64,000 nucleotides of DNA, from the NCBI RefSeq assembly GCF_013114835.1, contig NZ_JAAVLW010000002.1:62001-126000 (forward strand). The letters are read 5' to 3'. The stretch comes from Bradyrhizobium archetypum (GTDB taxonomy: Bacteria; Pseudomonadota; Alphaproteobacteria; Rhizobiales; Xanthobacteraceae). The notes under the pieces are model-generated. The model saw only the letters and a program-made list of their open reading frames with translations, searched no databases and had not been told where the DNA came from. A program made the position numbers and the translations under genes. Within the stretch, counting starts at the first letter, position 1. Every line of letters begins with the position of its first letter. Shown piece by piece: positions 7,719 to 16,837 of the stretch.

Positions 7719-10310
7719 GTGCTGACCAGCATTGTTGTCGCGATTGTCAGAACCTGTACGCGGTTTGCCACTCTCGTTGTCGTCGTCTCCCTGCTTCTGG
7801 CAGTTGGGGCGTGCTATTACGCCGCCCGGCATTTCGCCATCAACACCGACATCAACACGCTGATTTCGCCCGACCTCGACTGGCGAAAGCGCGACAATCA
7901 GTTCGAGCACGCGTTCGATCGCGAGAAACTGATCCTCGCTGTCGTCGAGGCGCCGACGCCCGAGCTCGCCAGCGCCGCGAGCCGGGCGCTTTCGACAAAG
8001 CTCGCCGGCGACACCAAGCATTTCGAATCCGTGCAGCCGCTCGGCTCCGGCGAGTTCTTCGAAAAGAACGGGCTGTTGTTCCTGCCGGTGGAAGAAGTCG
8101 GCAAGGTTGCGGGGCAGCTCGAAGCAGCGGCCCCCCTGATCGAGATCATGGCTGGCGATCCCTCGATCCGCGGCCTGACCGGCGCGCTGGAGACCGGGCT
8201 TGCCGGCGTTAAGCGCGGGCAGGTCAAGCTCGACAACGCCGAGCGTCCGTTCAACCTGATCAGCCAGACGGTCGAGGACATCCTGAACAAGGGGACGGCG
8301 ACCTTCTCCTGGCGCGAACTCGTCAGCGACAAGCCGCTGACCGATGCCGACCGCCGCGCCTTTATCGAGTTCAAGCCGAAGCTCGATTACAACGCGCTCG
8401 AACCCGGCAAGGATGCGACCGACGCGATCCGGCAGGCCGCGGTCGACCTCAATTTTGCCGGTCAGTACGGCGCGCGCGTGCGGCTGACCGGCCCGGTTCC
8501 GATCGCCAACGAGGAATATTCGACCGTGCAGGACGGCGCGATCCTCAACGGCATCGCAACCGTCCTCATCGTTCTCGTGATCCTCTGGATGGCGCTGCAC
8601 TCGGGCAAGATCATCTTCGCGGTGTTCGTCAATCTGTTCATCGGTCTTGCCATCACCACCGCCGTCGGCCTGATGATGGTGGGATCGCTGAACCTGTTGT
8701 CGATCGCCTTTGCCGTGCTGTTCGTCGGCCTCGGCGTCGATTTCGGCATTCAATTCAGCGTCCGCTACCGTTCCGAGCGTTTCAAGAACAACGAAGATTT
8801 GGCCGTGGCGCTGGAGAGCGCAGCCAGCCGTTCGGCGGTCCCGCTGTCGCTCGCGGCGATGGCGACCGCGGCCGGCTTCCTGTGTTTCCTGCCGACCGAC
8901 TACAAAGGCATTTCCGAGCTCGGCAAGATCGCCGGCGCCGGCATGCTGATCGCGTTCTTCTCCAGCATCACGGTGCTGCCGGCCATGCTGAAGCTGCTGC
9001 ATCCGCCCGGCGAAAGCGAGCCGGTCGGCTACGCGTTTCTGGCGCCCGTGGACGAATTCCTCGAAAGGCACCGCGTCATCATCGTCGTCGGCACGCTGCT
9101 TCTCGTCGTGGCCGGCTTGCCGCTGCTCTATTATATGAAGTTCGACTTCAATCCGATCAACCTGCGCAATCCGAAGGCCGAATCGATTGCGACCTTCCTC
9201 GACCTGCGCAAGGACCCCAACACCGGCGCCAACGCCATCAACGTGCTGACCAATTCGGAAGCTGAAGCCAAGAAGATCGAGGCGCGGCTGGAAAAGCTGC
9301 CGGAAGTGCTGCGCGTGATGTCGATCGACAGTTTCGTGCCTGGGGATCAGCCGGCAAAGCTTCAGTTGATCGCCAAGGCGGCGAAGGTGGTGGGTCCGGC
9401 GCTCAATCCCGACTCGGTCGATGCTGCGCCCACCGATGAAGAGAATGTTGAGGCGCTGAAGAGTTCGGTCGACAGCCTGCGCAGGACCGCGGGCGAGGGC
9501 AAGGGGCCGGGCGCGGTGGCCTCGCGAAGGCTGGCCGATGCGCTGTCGAAGCTCGCCGGAAGCGACCAGGCGACGCGCGACAAGGCGCAGAACATCTTCG
9601 TTACGCCGCTGAAGATCGTGTTCGATCAGCTCAGGAATACGATGCAGGCGGGCCCGGTCACGCTGAAGACGCTGCCGCCGGAACTATTGAACAGCTGGAA
9701 GTCGAAGGACGGGTTGATCCGCGTTGAGGCGTTGCCGAAGGGCGATCCCAACGACAACGACAATCTGCGGCGCTTTGCCGATGCGGTGCTGGCCGCCGAG
9801 CCCAACGCGATCGGCGGGCCGGTGTCGATCCTCAAATCCGGCGACACCATCGTCAAGGCGTTCATTCACGCCGGCATCTGGGCGCTGGTGGTGATCAGCC
9901 TGTTGCTCTGGCTGACGCTGCGGCGGATCACCGACGTGCTGATGACGATGGTGCCGCTATTGGTAGCCGGCGCCGTGACGCTGGAACTCTGCGTGCTGAT
10001 CGAACTGCCGCTCAACTTCGCCAACATCGTCGCACTGCCGCTGCTGCTCGGCGTCGGCGTCGCCTTCAAGATCTATTACGTCACGGCATGGCGCGAAGGC
10101 CGGACCAACCTGCTGCAGTCGAGCCTGACGCGCGCGATCTTCTTCTCCGCGCTGACGACGGCGACCGCGTTCGGAAGCCTGTGGCTATCCAGCCATCCCG
10201 GCACCGCCAGCATGGGAAAACTGCTGGCACTGTCGTTCGTCATCACACTGGCCGCGGTGCTGTTGTTCCAGCCCGCGCTAATGGGCAAACCGCGCGATAT
10301 CGGGAAGTAG
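7719..10310 (+). CDS. hpnN: Hopanoid transporter HpnN (RND superfamily)
   Basis: 863 aa from a GTG start. HpnN is an inner-membrane RND transporter needed to deliver hopanoids to the outer membrane in Rhodopseudomonas and Burkholderia. An N-terminal membrane helix (about residues 12-32) is followed by a large periplasmic domain. Next come membrane helices around residues 280-420 with LFVGLGVDFGIQFSVRYR (an SSD-like RND segment), a second periplasmic domain, and a C-terminal helix bundle (about 715-855). This is the usual duplicated RND layout. Its 3' end overlaps the convergent DUF2147 gene by 33 bases. An EcfG-like promoter lies upstream. Confidence 0.93.
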   Translation: MLTSIVVAIVRTCTRFATLVVVVSLLLAVGACYYAARHFAINTDINTLISPDLDWRKRDNQFEHAFDREKLILAVVEAPTPELASAASRALSTKLAGDTKHFESVQPLGSGEFFEKNGLLFLPVEEVGKVAGQLEAAAPLIEIMAGDPSIRGLTGALETGLAGVKRGQVKLDNAERPFNLISQTVEDILNKGTATFSWRELVSDKPLTDADRRAFIEFKPKLDYNALEPGKDATDAIRQAAVDLNFAGQYGARVRLTGPVPIANEEYSTVQDGAILNGIATVLIVLVILWMALHSGKIIFAVFVNLFIGLAITTAVGLMMVGSLNLLSIAFAVLFVGLGVDFGIQFSVRYRSERFKNNEDLAVALESAASRSAVPLSLAAMATAAGFLCFLPTDYKGISELGKIAGAGMLIAFFSSITVLPAMLKLLHPPGESEPVGYAFLAPVDEFLERHRVIIVVGTLLLVVAGLPLLYYMKFDFNPINLRNPKAESIATFLDLRKDPNTGANAINVLTNSEAEAKKIEARLEKLPEVLRVMSIDSFVPGDQPAKLQLIAKAAKVVGPALNPDSVDAAPTDEENVEALKSSVDSLRRTAGEGKGPGAVASRRLADALSKLAGSDQATRDKAQNIFVTPLKIVFDQLRNTMQAGPVTLKTLPPELLNSWKSKDGLIRVEALPKGDPNDNDNLRRFADAVLAAEPNAIGGPVSILKSGDTIVKAFIHAGIWALVVISLLLWLTLRRITDVLMTMVPLLVAGAVTLELCVLIELPLNFANIVALPLLLGVGVAFKIYYVTAWREGRTNLLQSSLTRAIFFSALTTATAFGSLWLSSHPGTASMGKLLALSFVITLAAVLLFQPALMGKPRDIGK

Positions 10311-10976
10311 GCAGATATCGCCGATATCGCTCGGCTGGGCGGCGGCCGTCTGCTTCTGACCAGGCGCGGCCTTCGGCGGGGGCGCCGGATTTGCCGTGCC
10401 CGTGGTCTTCGGCGCTGCCGGCTGAGCAGCCGGTGCCGCAGTCGTCGGTGCCGGATTCGTCGAAGCCGTACCCTTCGGTGCAGCGCCCGGTCCAGCCTTC
10501 GGCGCGCCCTTGGCCATGCTGTTGGCAGGGCTCGAGGGAATCGGCGGTCCGACCCGGGTCCAGGTCTCTCCGCCGCAGAGGAAGCCCAGCACGCAGCCCT
10601 GAATCTCGAGCTGGTCGGCACCGACAGGCTTGATCGTCGAAGAGTAGAGCTGTCCGTCCTTGGCGTTGTAGACTTGGCCCTCCCAGGCATCGACGCCGGG
10701 TTTTTTCTTCATGTCGATCAGAATCGGCATGCCCAAGGTCGGCCGGCTCTGCTTGGCGACATCCGGATTGTTCTTGTCCTTGCCGCCCGGCGTCTTTTCC
10801 CAGGAAACGACGCCCCACATGTTACCGTTGCACTGGGCGACGCGGATATTGGCCACACCATCTGCCACCTTCCAGTCGCCGGTCGGGTCGGCGGCCAACG
10901 CCGTAGTAATACCTGTGGCCAAAAAGATTCCCGAATACACTATTGTGCGCGCGACAGTTCTTGGGCAGTGCAACAT
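10278..10976 (-). CDS. DUF2147 periplasmic protein in the hopanoid locus
   Basis: 232 aa. A signal peptide (about residues 1-28, ending TALA before ADPTGDW) directs it to the periplasm. Residues 30-145 match the DUF2147 pattern: GDW near the start, NGNMWGVVSWE, then GCVLGFLCGGETWTRV with paired cysteines. Residues 150-232 are an alanine/proline/threonine-rich low-complexity tail. The gene is convergent with hpnN and its last 33 bases lie inside hpnN. The function of DUF2147 is not known; its place between hpnN and hpnO suggests an envelope role linked to hopanoids, which is inference only. Confidence 0.85.
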   Translation of the reverse strand: MLHCPRTVARTIVYSGIFLATGITTALAADPTGDWKVADGVANIRVAQCNGNMWGVVSWEKTPGGKDKNNPDVAKQSRPTLGMPILIDMKKKPGVDAWEGQVYNAKDGQLYSSTIKPVGADQLEIQGCVLGFLCGGETWTRVGPPIPSSPANSMAKGAPKAGPGAAPKGTASTNPAPTTAAPAAQPAAPKTTGTANPAPPPKAAPGQKQTAAAQPSDIGDICLLPDIARFAH

Positions 10977-11018
10977 GGTCCAAACCTGTGTTTAAGTAGA
11001 TGATCCAGAGCGGGGGTC

Positions 11019-11040
11019 AAAACGCCGCATTCAGCGTTTT
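11019..11040. promoter_or_regulatory. Inverted repeat upstream of hpnO
   Basis: AAAACGC (11019-11025), 8-base spacer, GCGTTTT (11034-11040), between the divergent DUF2147 gene and hpnO. A TTGACG hexamer follows at 11044-11049, so the repeat could be an operator just upstream of the hpnO promoter. Weak evidence. Confidence 0.3.
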
Positions 11041-11078
11041 CAGTTGACGAAACGGCCATCAACCGACGTATGTAGCCA

Positions 11079-12470
11079 ATGCCAGATTCATATCTAGACG
11101 TTTCCGAGCTGTTTGTAGAGCGGCAGGCGCAGCGCAGTTCCCTGCATGCACGCCACCTGAATGAGCAACTCGTCCGGGTGCTGAAGACCATCGGCTACGA
11201 TGTGGGCTTTCAGAAGGGTCAAGGTCAATACCTGTTCGATCGTGACGGGGCCCGCTATCTCGATCTACTCAGCGGATTTGGCGTTTTTGCGATTGGCCGC
11301 AATCATCCGGCACTGCGTTACGCGCTGAAAAGCGTGCTCGATGCCGATTTTCCCAATCTGGTGCAACTCGACATCTCGACGCTCGCCGGCGTCCTGGCGG
11401 AACGCCTGCTCGAGCATGTGCCATATCTGGACAAGGTGTTCTTTGCCAATTCCGGCGCCGAGACCGTCGAGGCCGCGATCAAGTTCGCGCGCGGTGCGAC
11501 CGGCCGTCCGGGCATCGTGTCCTGCTCGCATTCATTCCATGGCCTGTCCTATGGCGCGCTGTCGCTGATGGACGACGCGAATTTCCGCAGCGGTTTCGAG
11601 CCTCTGCTGCCGGGATGCACGCAGATTCCGTTCAACGATCTCGCAGCGCTTGAACAAGCCTTGTCGTCGCGCCAGGTCGCGGCCTTCATCGTCGAGCCGA
11701 TCCAGGGCAAGGGCGTCAATCTGCCGACGGATGAATTCCTTCCCGGCGCGCACGCGCTGTGCAAAAAATACGGCACGATCTTTGTCGCCGACGAGATCCA
11801 GACCGGCATCGGCCGCACCGGAAAATTCCTCGCGGTCGAGCACTGGAATGTCGAGCCCGACATGGTGCTGCTCTCGAAAGCGCTATCGGGCGGCCACGTT
11901 CCGGTCGGCGCGCTGCTCACGCGCAAGTCGATCTTCGACAAGATCTTCAGCCAGATGGACCGCGCGGTCGTGCACGGCTCGACGTTTTCGAAGAACGATC
12001 TCGCGATGGCGGCCGGTATCGCAACCCTCGATGTGATCAAGCAGGAAAAGCTGGTCGAGCAGGCCGCCAGGCGCGGCGCCGAGCTTCGGCTTGCGCTGAC
12101 CCGCATGGTGCCCGGCTATGAACTGCTGAAGGAAGTGCGCGGCAAGGGCCTGATGATCGGCATCGAGTTCGGTCCGCCGAAATCGCTGAAGCTGAAGGCG
12201 TCGTGGAATATCCTGGAGACCGCCAACAAGGGCCTGTTCTGCCAGCTCATCACCGTGCCGCTATTCAAGGATCACAAGATCCTGACGCAGGTCTCCGGCC
12301 ACGGCAGCCACACCATCAAGCTGCTGCCCCCGCTCGTGATCACGGAAGAAGACTGCAGTTGGATCGAGAAGGCGTTCGACGACGTCATTGCCGCCAGCCA
12401 CAAGGTCCCCGGCGCGATCTGGTCGCTCGGCAAGACGCTGGTCGACAACGCGGTCAGGAAGTCGGCGTAG
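11079..12470 (+). CDS. hpnO: Aminobacteriohopanetriol synthase HpnO (class III aminotransferase)
   Basis: 463 aa, PLP-dependent class III aminotransferase. HpnO converts a ribosylhopane-derived aldehyde to 35-aminobacteriohopanetriol. Visible are ANSGAETVEAAIKFAR (cofactor phosphate binding), VEPIQGKGVNLP, VADEIQTGIGRTG (pyridine-binding aspartate) and LLSKALSGGHVPVGA, whose lysine carries the PLP. The N-terminal 45 residues precede the catalytic fold, as in HpnO-type enzymes. No Shine-Dalgarno sequence is visible before the ATG at 11079, so translation may be leaderless or the start may differ. It stands next to hpnN and the DUF2147 gene and completes the extended hopanoid set. Confidence 0.9.
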   Translation: MPDSYLDVSELFVERQAQRSSLHARHLNEQLVRVLKTIGYDVGFQKGQGQYLFDRDGARYLDLLSGFGVFAIGRNHPALRYALKSVLDADFPNLVQLDISTLAGVLAERLLEHVPYLDKVFFANSGAETVEAAIKFARGATGRPGIVSCSHSFHGLSYGALSLMDDANFRSGFEPLLPGCTQIPFNDLAALEQALSSRQVAAFIVEPIQGKGVNLPTDEFLPGAHALCKKYGTIFVADEIQTGIGRTGKFLAVEHWNVEPDMVLLSKALSGGHVPVGALLTRKSIFDKIFSQMDRAVVHGSTFSKNDLAMAAGIATLDVIKQEKLVEQAARRGAELRLALTRMVPGYELLKEVRGKGLMIGIEFGPPKSLKLKASWNILETANKGLFCQLITVPLFKDHKILTQVSGHGSHTIKLLPPLVITEEDCSWIEKAFDDVIAASHKVPGAIWSLGKTLVDNAVRKSA

Positions 12471-12564
12471 TCGCGACAGTACGACGCAATGCCAAGTCCA
12501 TTGCGTTGAAGCCGCCAACTCCAAAATTATCGAGCGGGCCGGGCTGCATCGATCGGAGGAGAGC

Positions 12565-12972
12565 ATGGTCAACGTCACCGGCGGCTGTCATTGCGGCGCA
12601 ATTCGCTACGAGATCGCGGGCGAACCCATCGTTCATGCATTGTGTCACTGCACCGATTGCCGCCGCCACGCCGGCGCGCCGATGGTCGGCTGGTCGATGT
12701 ATGCGGAGGATGCGCTCAAGGTGACGAAGGGAACGCCGAAGCTCTACAAGTCTTCCGAACACGGCCGGCGGCAATTCTGCGCCGACTGCGGCACCGGTCT
12801 GTTCTACACCAATGCGAATATCATGCCCGGCATCGTCGACATCCAGAGCGCGACCTATGACGATCCCGACGCCGTGCCGGCGATGATGCACATCCAGACG
12901 GCAGAGCGCATTCATTGGATGGAGCGCGCGCACGAGCTGCCGACCTTCGAGCGCTATCCGCCGCAGACGTAG
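12565..12972 (+). CDS. GFA (CENP-V/glutathione-dependent formaldehyde-activating) family protein
   Basis: 135 aa from the ATG at 12565, preceded by a good ribosome-binding site (GGAGGA). The family zinc ligands are seen as GGCHCGAIRYE, then LCHCTDCRRHAG, and FCADCGTGLFY. Most family members bind zinc through these cysteines; few have a proven reaction, and the formaldehyde-glutathione role holds only for Gfa itself. Stands alone between hpnO and a repeat-bearing gap. An in-frame extension upstream to 12388 would overlap hpnO and is not supported. Confidence 0.88.
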   Translation: MVNVTGGCHCGAIRYEIAGEPIVHALCHCTDCRRHAGAPMVGWSMYAEDALKVTKGTPKLYKSSEHGRRQFCADCGTGLFYTNANIMPGIVDIQSATYDDPDAVPAMMHIQTAERIHWMERAHELPTFERYPPQT

Positions 12973-12984
12973 CATGCGAGATTC

Positions 12985-13019
12985 GTAGGGCGGACTACGC
13001 TTTCGCTAATCCGCACTAC
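12985..13019. repeat. Short palindromic intergenic repeat
   Basis: GTAGGGCGGA (12985-12994) pairs with TCCGCACTAC (13010-13019) with one mismatch. The sequence resembles the frequent intergenic palindromes of Bradyrhizobium genomes. The gap 12973-13228 holds no other recognisable element. Confidence 0.5.
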
Positions 13020-13228
13020 ACCACTGTCGCGCAATAGCGAAAGCATTGCTCCGATCGCTTCATTTGTAGGCGAATATTCTGCGCATTTGCCGGCAATCGA
13101 TATTTCCGCACGTTCACGCGATCGCGCATCATCACGCACGGCTTTTCAAATCACGGTGACAACTATCCGCTTTCACGGTGCGATACCCAATTGGTGGAAT
13201 GACTTCATGACAAAAGAGGATCTCGCCA

Positions 13229-13495
13229 ATGACCAAGTCTATCCCGACACTCGCCGCCGCGTTTCTGATGACCGCGATCGCAACGCCCGTGTTCGCGCAA
13301 GCCGCGATCCAGGAGCCCGGCGCCTATTCCTTCTATCACCCCAATGCCGATGTGCTCGGGGGCCGCGGCTCCTATCGGTCATTCGATCAATCGAATGCCT
13401 ACTACAATTCCAATGCCTATTACGGCGAGGGGGTGACCACGCCCGAGCCGCGACTGCGGCAGAGATCGATGAGGCACCATCGCAGGGCGCAGTAG
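13229..13495 (+). CDS. Small secreted protein of unknown function
   Basis: 88 aa. A strong ribosome-binding site (AAAGAGGA) lies 8 bases before the ATG. Residues 1-24 form a clear signal peptide ending VFAQA. The mature part is tyrosine/asparagine-rich with an internal NAYYNSNAYYG near-repeat, and it ends in a basic tail (RLRQRSMRHHRRAQ). No family recognised. The good start signal and signal peptide make it a likely real gene. It converges with the GMC oxidoreductase gene. Confidence 0.7.
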   Translation: MTKSIPTLAAAFLMTAIATPVFAQAAIQEPGAYSFYHPNADVLGGRGSYRSFDQSNAYYNSNAYYGEGVTTPEPRLRQRSMRHHRRAQ

Positions 13496-13516
13496 CGCGG
13501 GAAATTTCGCGCTTCG

Positions 13517-15148
13517 TTAGAGGAAGCGGCTATTCGCATCCTCCAAAATCATCGTCGCCCCTTTCTCCGCGATCATCGCCGTCGGTGTGTTGGTATTTCC
13601 CGACGTGATTGTCGGCATCACCGAAGCGTCGACGACACGCAAACCGCCGATGCCGTAAAAGCGCAGCCGCTCGTCGACGACAGCCATCGGGTCGTTGGCG
13701 GTGCCCATCTTTGCGGTGCCGACGGGGTGGAAGATCGTGGTGCCGATATCGCCGGCGGCCTTTGCCAGTGACTCATCATCGTCGCCGACGCTGGGGCCGG
13801 GCAGATATTCGACTGGATGATAGCGTTCGAGCCGCTTCTGCTTCATCAGCCGCCGCGTGGTTCTGATGGCATCGGCTGCGACCTGACGGTCGTCGTCGGT
13901 CGAAAGATAATTTGGCGCGATCGACGGCGCTTCGTCGGGTCTTGCCGAGCGGATGCGCACGGTGCCGCGCGAGGTCGGCTGCAGGTTGCAGGCGCTCACC
14001 GTGATCGCGGGAAAGCGGTGCAGCGGATCTCCGAACTTGTCGAGCGACAGCGGCTGCACATGAAACTGGATGTTGGCGCGCGCGCGACGCGGATCGGAGC
14101 GGGTGAAGATGCCGAGCTGTGAGGGCGCCATGGTCAGCGGCCCGCGGCGGCGGAAGGCATAGTCGAGGCCCATGATGCCGCGTCGGACCAGTGACCAGTA
14201 GGTTTCGTTCAACGTGCGGACGCCCTCGACCTTGTAGATCGCGCGCTGCTGCAGATGGTCCTGCAGATTGCGCCCCACGCCCGGTCTGTCGAGCACAACA
14301 TCGATGCCGATCGGCGACAGCCAGTCGGCGGGTCCGATGCCGGAGCGGTGCAGCACCTGCGTGGAGCCGATCGATCCCGCGCACAACACGACTTCGCCTT
14401 TGCTACGCACCTCGACCACTTCATTGCCTTGCAGGAAACGCACGCCCACCGCACGGCCGTTCTCGACGATCAGCCGCTCGACCAGCACGTGCTTTTCCAG
14501 CCGCAGGTTGGGACGGTTCAGCACCGGCTTGAGGAAGCCGCGCGCGGACGACCAGCGCCGGCCGCGCTTCTGGTTGACGTGGAAATAGCTCACACCTTCA
14601 TTGTCGCCGGTGTTGAAATCAGGAATGCGCTTGATGCCCATTTCTTCGGCGGCGTCGCCCACCGCATCGAGCACTTCCCAGGACAGCCGCGGCGCCTCGA
14701 TGCGCCAGCCGCCGCCAATGCCGTGATGTTCGCTTTCGCCGAGGAAGTGGTCCTCCAGCCGCTTGAACAGCGGCTTGACGTCGTCATAGCCCCAGCCGGT
14801 CAGGCCGAGCTGGCGCCAGTGATCGTAATCGGCGGATTGCCCGCGCATCGAGATCATGGCGTTGATGGCGGAGCAGCCGCCGATCACCTTGCCACGCGGA
14901 TAGGCAAGGGATCGCCCATTGAGCCCGGGCTCCGGCTCGGTCCGGAACATCCAGTCTGAACGCGGATTGCCAATCGCGAAGAGATAGCCGACCGGGATGT
15001 GAAACCAGATCCAGTTGTCGTTGCCGCCGGCCTCCAGGATCAGTACGCGGTTCTTCGGGTCGGCCGACAGCCGGTTGGCCATGATGCAGCCGGCGGTGCC
15101 GGCGCCCACCACGATGTAATCGAAATCGCCCTCAAGCCGTTTCGGCAT
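13517..15148 (-). CDS. GMC-family FAD oxidoreductase (choline dehydrogenase-like)
   Basis: 543 aa from the ATG at 15148 (MPKRLEGDFDYIVVG). The N-terminus has the FAD-binding Rossmann motif DYIVVGAGTAGCIMANRL and the GMC signature YPRGKVIGGCSAINAM. The C-terminus has FHPVGTAKMG and GGLRVVDASVMPTITSGNTN, which carry the catalytic histidine and the last FAD contact. Members oxidise alcohols such as choline, polyethylene glycol or long-chain alcohols; the substrate cannot be told. There is no betB/betI neighbour, so a role in betaine synthesis is not supported. Likely monocistronic. Confidence 0.9.
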   Translation of the reverse strand: MPKRLEGDFDYIVVGAGTAGCIMANRLSADPKNRVLILEAGGNDNWIWFHIPVGYLFAIGNPRSDWMFRTEPEPGLNGRSLAYPRGKVIGGCSAINAMISMRGQSADYDHWRQLGLTGWGYDDVKPLFKRLEDHFLGESEHHGIGGGWRIEAPRLSWEVLDAVGDAAEEMGIKRIPDFNTGDNEGVSYFHVNQKRGRRWSSARGFLKPVLNRPNLRLEKHVLVERLIVENGRAVGVRFLQGNEVVEVRSKGEVVLCAGSIGSTQVLHRSGIGPADWLSPIGIDVVLDRPGVGRNLQDHLQQRAIYKVEGVRTLNETYWSLVRRGIMGLDYAFRRRGPLTMAPSQLGIFTRSDPRRARANIQFHVQPLSLDKFGDPLHRFPAITVSACNLQPTSRGTVRIRSARPDEAPSIAPNYLSTDDDRQVAADAIRTTRRLMKQKRLERYHPVEYLPGPSVGDDDESLAKAAGDIGTTIFHPVGTAKMGTANDPMAVVDERLRFYGIGGLRVVDASVMPTITSGNTNTPTAMIAEKGATMILEDANSRFL

Positions 15149-15313
15149 TGTTCGTTTCCGCCCGTCCACCTCTCTGTCCTAATAGTCAGACGTGGAAGGC
15201 TGGGACAAGCCCGGCATTCTTGCCGGGGCAGCGTGTTCCTTGTGCGTCTTGGGTGGACCGCGGCTTGCATGCTACAAAAGCCTTAGCGTTCCAACTGAGG
15301 TTCGAGAAATCCC

Positions 15314-16486
15314 ATGCCCATCGTCAACCGCGTCGCCGATCTGCAACCCGATATTCAGGCCTGGCGCCGCGATATTCATGAAAATCCCGAATTGCTCTAC
15401 GATGTCCACCGCACTGCAGCATTGGTGGCAGACCGGCTGCGCGAATTCGGCTGCGATGAGGTCGTCACCGGCCTCGGCCGCACGGGTGTCGTCGGCGTCA
15501 TCAAGGGCAAACAGCCCGGCAGGGGCGAGATCAAGGTGATCGGGCTTCGCGCCGACATGGATGCACTGCCGATCGAGGAACAGACCAATCTTCCTCACAC
15601 TTCCAAGACGCCCGGCAAGATGCACGCCTGCGGCCATGACGGTCACACCGCGATGCTTTTGGGGGCAGCGCGGTATCTCGCCGAGACCAGGAATTTCGCC
15701 GGCGACGCGGTCGTGATCTTCCAGCCGGCCGAGGAGGGCGGGGCGGGCGCCGCCGCCATGATCAAGGACGGGCTGATGGACCGGTTCGGCATCGAGCAGG
15801 TCTACGGCATGCATAACGGGCCGGGAATTCCGATCGGCTCCTTCGCCATTAGAACCGGCCCGGTGATGGCCGCGACCGACTCAATCGACATCAAAATCGA
15901 AGGGCTCGGCGGCCATGCCGCGCGCCCGAACAAGTGCATCGATTCCGTGCTGGTCGGCTCACAGCTCATCACCGCCCTGCAGTCGATCGTGTCGCGGACC
16001 ATCGATCCGCTGGACTCCGCAGTGGTCTCGATCTGCGAGTTCCACGCCGGCAACGCGCGCAACGTGATCCCGCAGACCGCCGAACTCCGCGGCACCGTGC
16101 GGACGCTGACGCCGGAAGTGCGCGAAACCGTCGAGAAGCGGGTCCGTGAAGTTTGCGAGGGCGTAGCCCGCATGACCGGCGCGAAGATCGACCTTACTTA
16201 CGAGCGCGGCTACCCCGTCACCAATAACCACGCCGAGCAGACCGAATTCGCCACGCGGGTGGCCAAGGAGGTGGCCGGCGCCCAGAACGTTCACGAGATG
16301 CCGCCGCTGATGGGCGCGGAGGATTTTTCCTACATGCTGGAGGCGCGGCCGGGCGCGTTCATCTTCTGCGGCAACGGCGACAGCGCTGGGCTGCATCACC
16401 CCGCCTATGATTTCAACGACGAGGCGATCGTGTACGGCACCTCGTATTGGATCAAACTGGTCGAGAACAAGCTGGCGGCGGCGTAG
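15314..16486 (+). CDS. M20 family amidohydrolase (hippurate hydrolase/aminoacylase-like)
   Basis: 390 aa, full length for the M20D family. Metal-binding motifs are present: GLRADMDALPI, HACGHDGHTAMLL and QPAEEGGAGA (catalytic glutamate pair), and MGAEDFSYML near the C-terminus. A dimerisation insert is visible around residues 190-300 (GGHAARPNKCIDS). These enzymes cleave N-acyl amino acids or related amides in the cytoplasm. It stands alone and is followed by a hairpin terminator. Confidence 0.9.
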   Translation: MPIVNRVADLQPDIQAWRRDIHENPELLYDVHRTAALVADRLREFGCDEVVTGLGRTGVVGVIKGKQPGRGEIKVIGLRADMDALPIEEQTNLPHTSKTPGKMHACGHDGHTAMLLGAARYLAETRNFAGDAVVIFQPAEEGGAGAAAMIKDGLMDRFGIEQVYGMHNGPGIPIGSFAIRTGPVMAATDSIDIKIEGLGGHAARPNKCIDSVLVGSQLITALQSIVSRTIDPLDSAVVSICEFHAGNARNVIPQTAELRGTVRTLTPEVRETVEKRVREVCEGVARMTGAKIDLTYERGYPVTNNHAEQTEFATRVAKEVAGAQNVHEMPPLMGAEDFSYMLEARPGAFIFCGNGDSAGLHHPAYDFNDEAIVYGTSYWIKLVENKLAAA

Positions 16487-16530
16487 CCACTTCAACTGCG
16501 ATTGCACCTGAAGTTCGACGACGCATCAAG

Positions 16531-16566
16531 GAAGGCCTGTATCTTCAGTGCAGGCCTTCTCTATTT
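16531..16566 (+). terminator. Hairpin terminator after the M20 amidohydrolase gene
   Basis: GAAGGCCTG (16531-16539) pairs perfectly with CAGGCCTTC (16551-16559) around an 11-base loop, followed by TCTATTTG. The T tract is short, so termination efficiency is uncertain. Confidence 0.65.
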
Positions 16567-16617
16567 GCCGCTAGAGTATGATGATTCTTGGTCAGATAAG
16601 TTGGCCGCAGGCGCGCT

Positions 16618-16790
16618 TCACCTCTCCCGGTTGCGGGGGGAGGCTTAGGCCACCTTCGGTGGCCGTCCTCTGAGACGCCGAGGCAAAGCCTCGGCTATGG
16701 CGAAGCGCCTGGTGGGAGTTCTCTCCACTCGGGCAGTGTCGCCCGTGGAGACACCCCACCCCGACCCTCCCTCGCGAGCGGGAGAGGGAG
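16618..16790 (-). repeat. Intergenic copy of the LPLPLAGE palindromic element (inverted)
   Basis: Read on the - strand, this begins CTCCCTCTCCCGCTCGCGAG and ends in GGGAGAGGTGA, the same ends as the 133-nt elements inside imuB and dnaE2. The middle is longer and holds extra hairpins (GGCCACC/GGTGGCC and CGAGGC/GCCTCG types), for about 173 nt in all. It fills most of the 351-base gap between the M20 gene terminator and the OprB porin gene. Confidence 0.8.
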
Positions 16791-16837
16791 CGCACCTTCT
16801 TCGTGAGCGGCTGGCATGGTAAGGCAACTCGCCGCGC

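Noticed and set aside
7704..9071. 455-codon antisense frame within hpnN
   Set aside because: No start signals and rich in H/Q/E/R runs typical of antisense frames in high-GC DNA.
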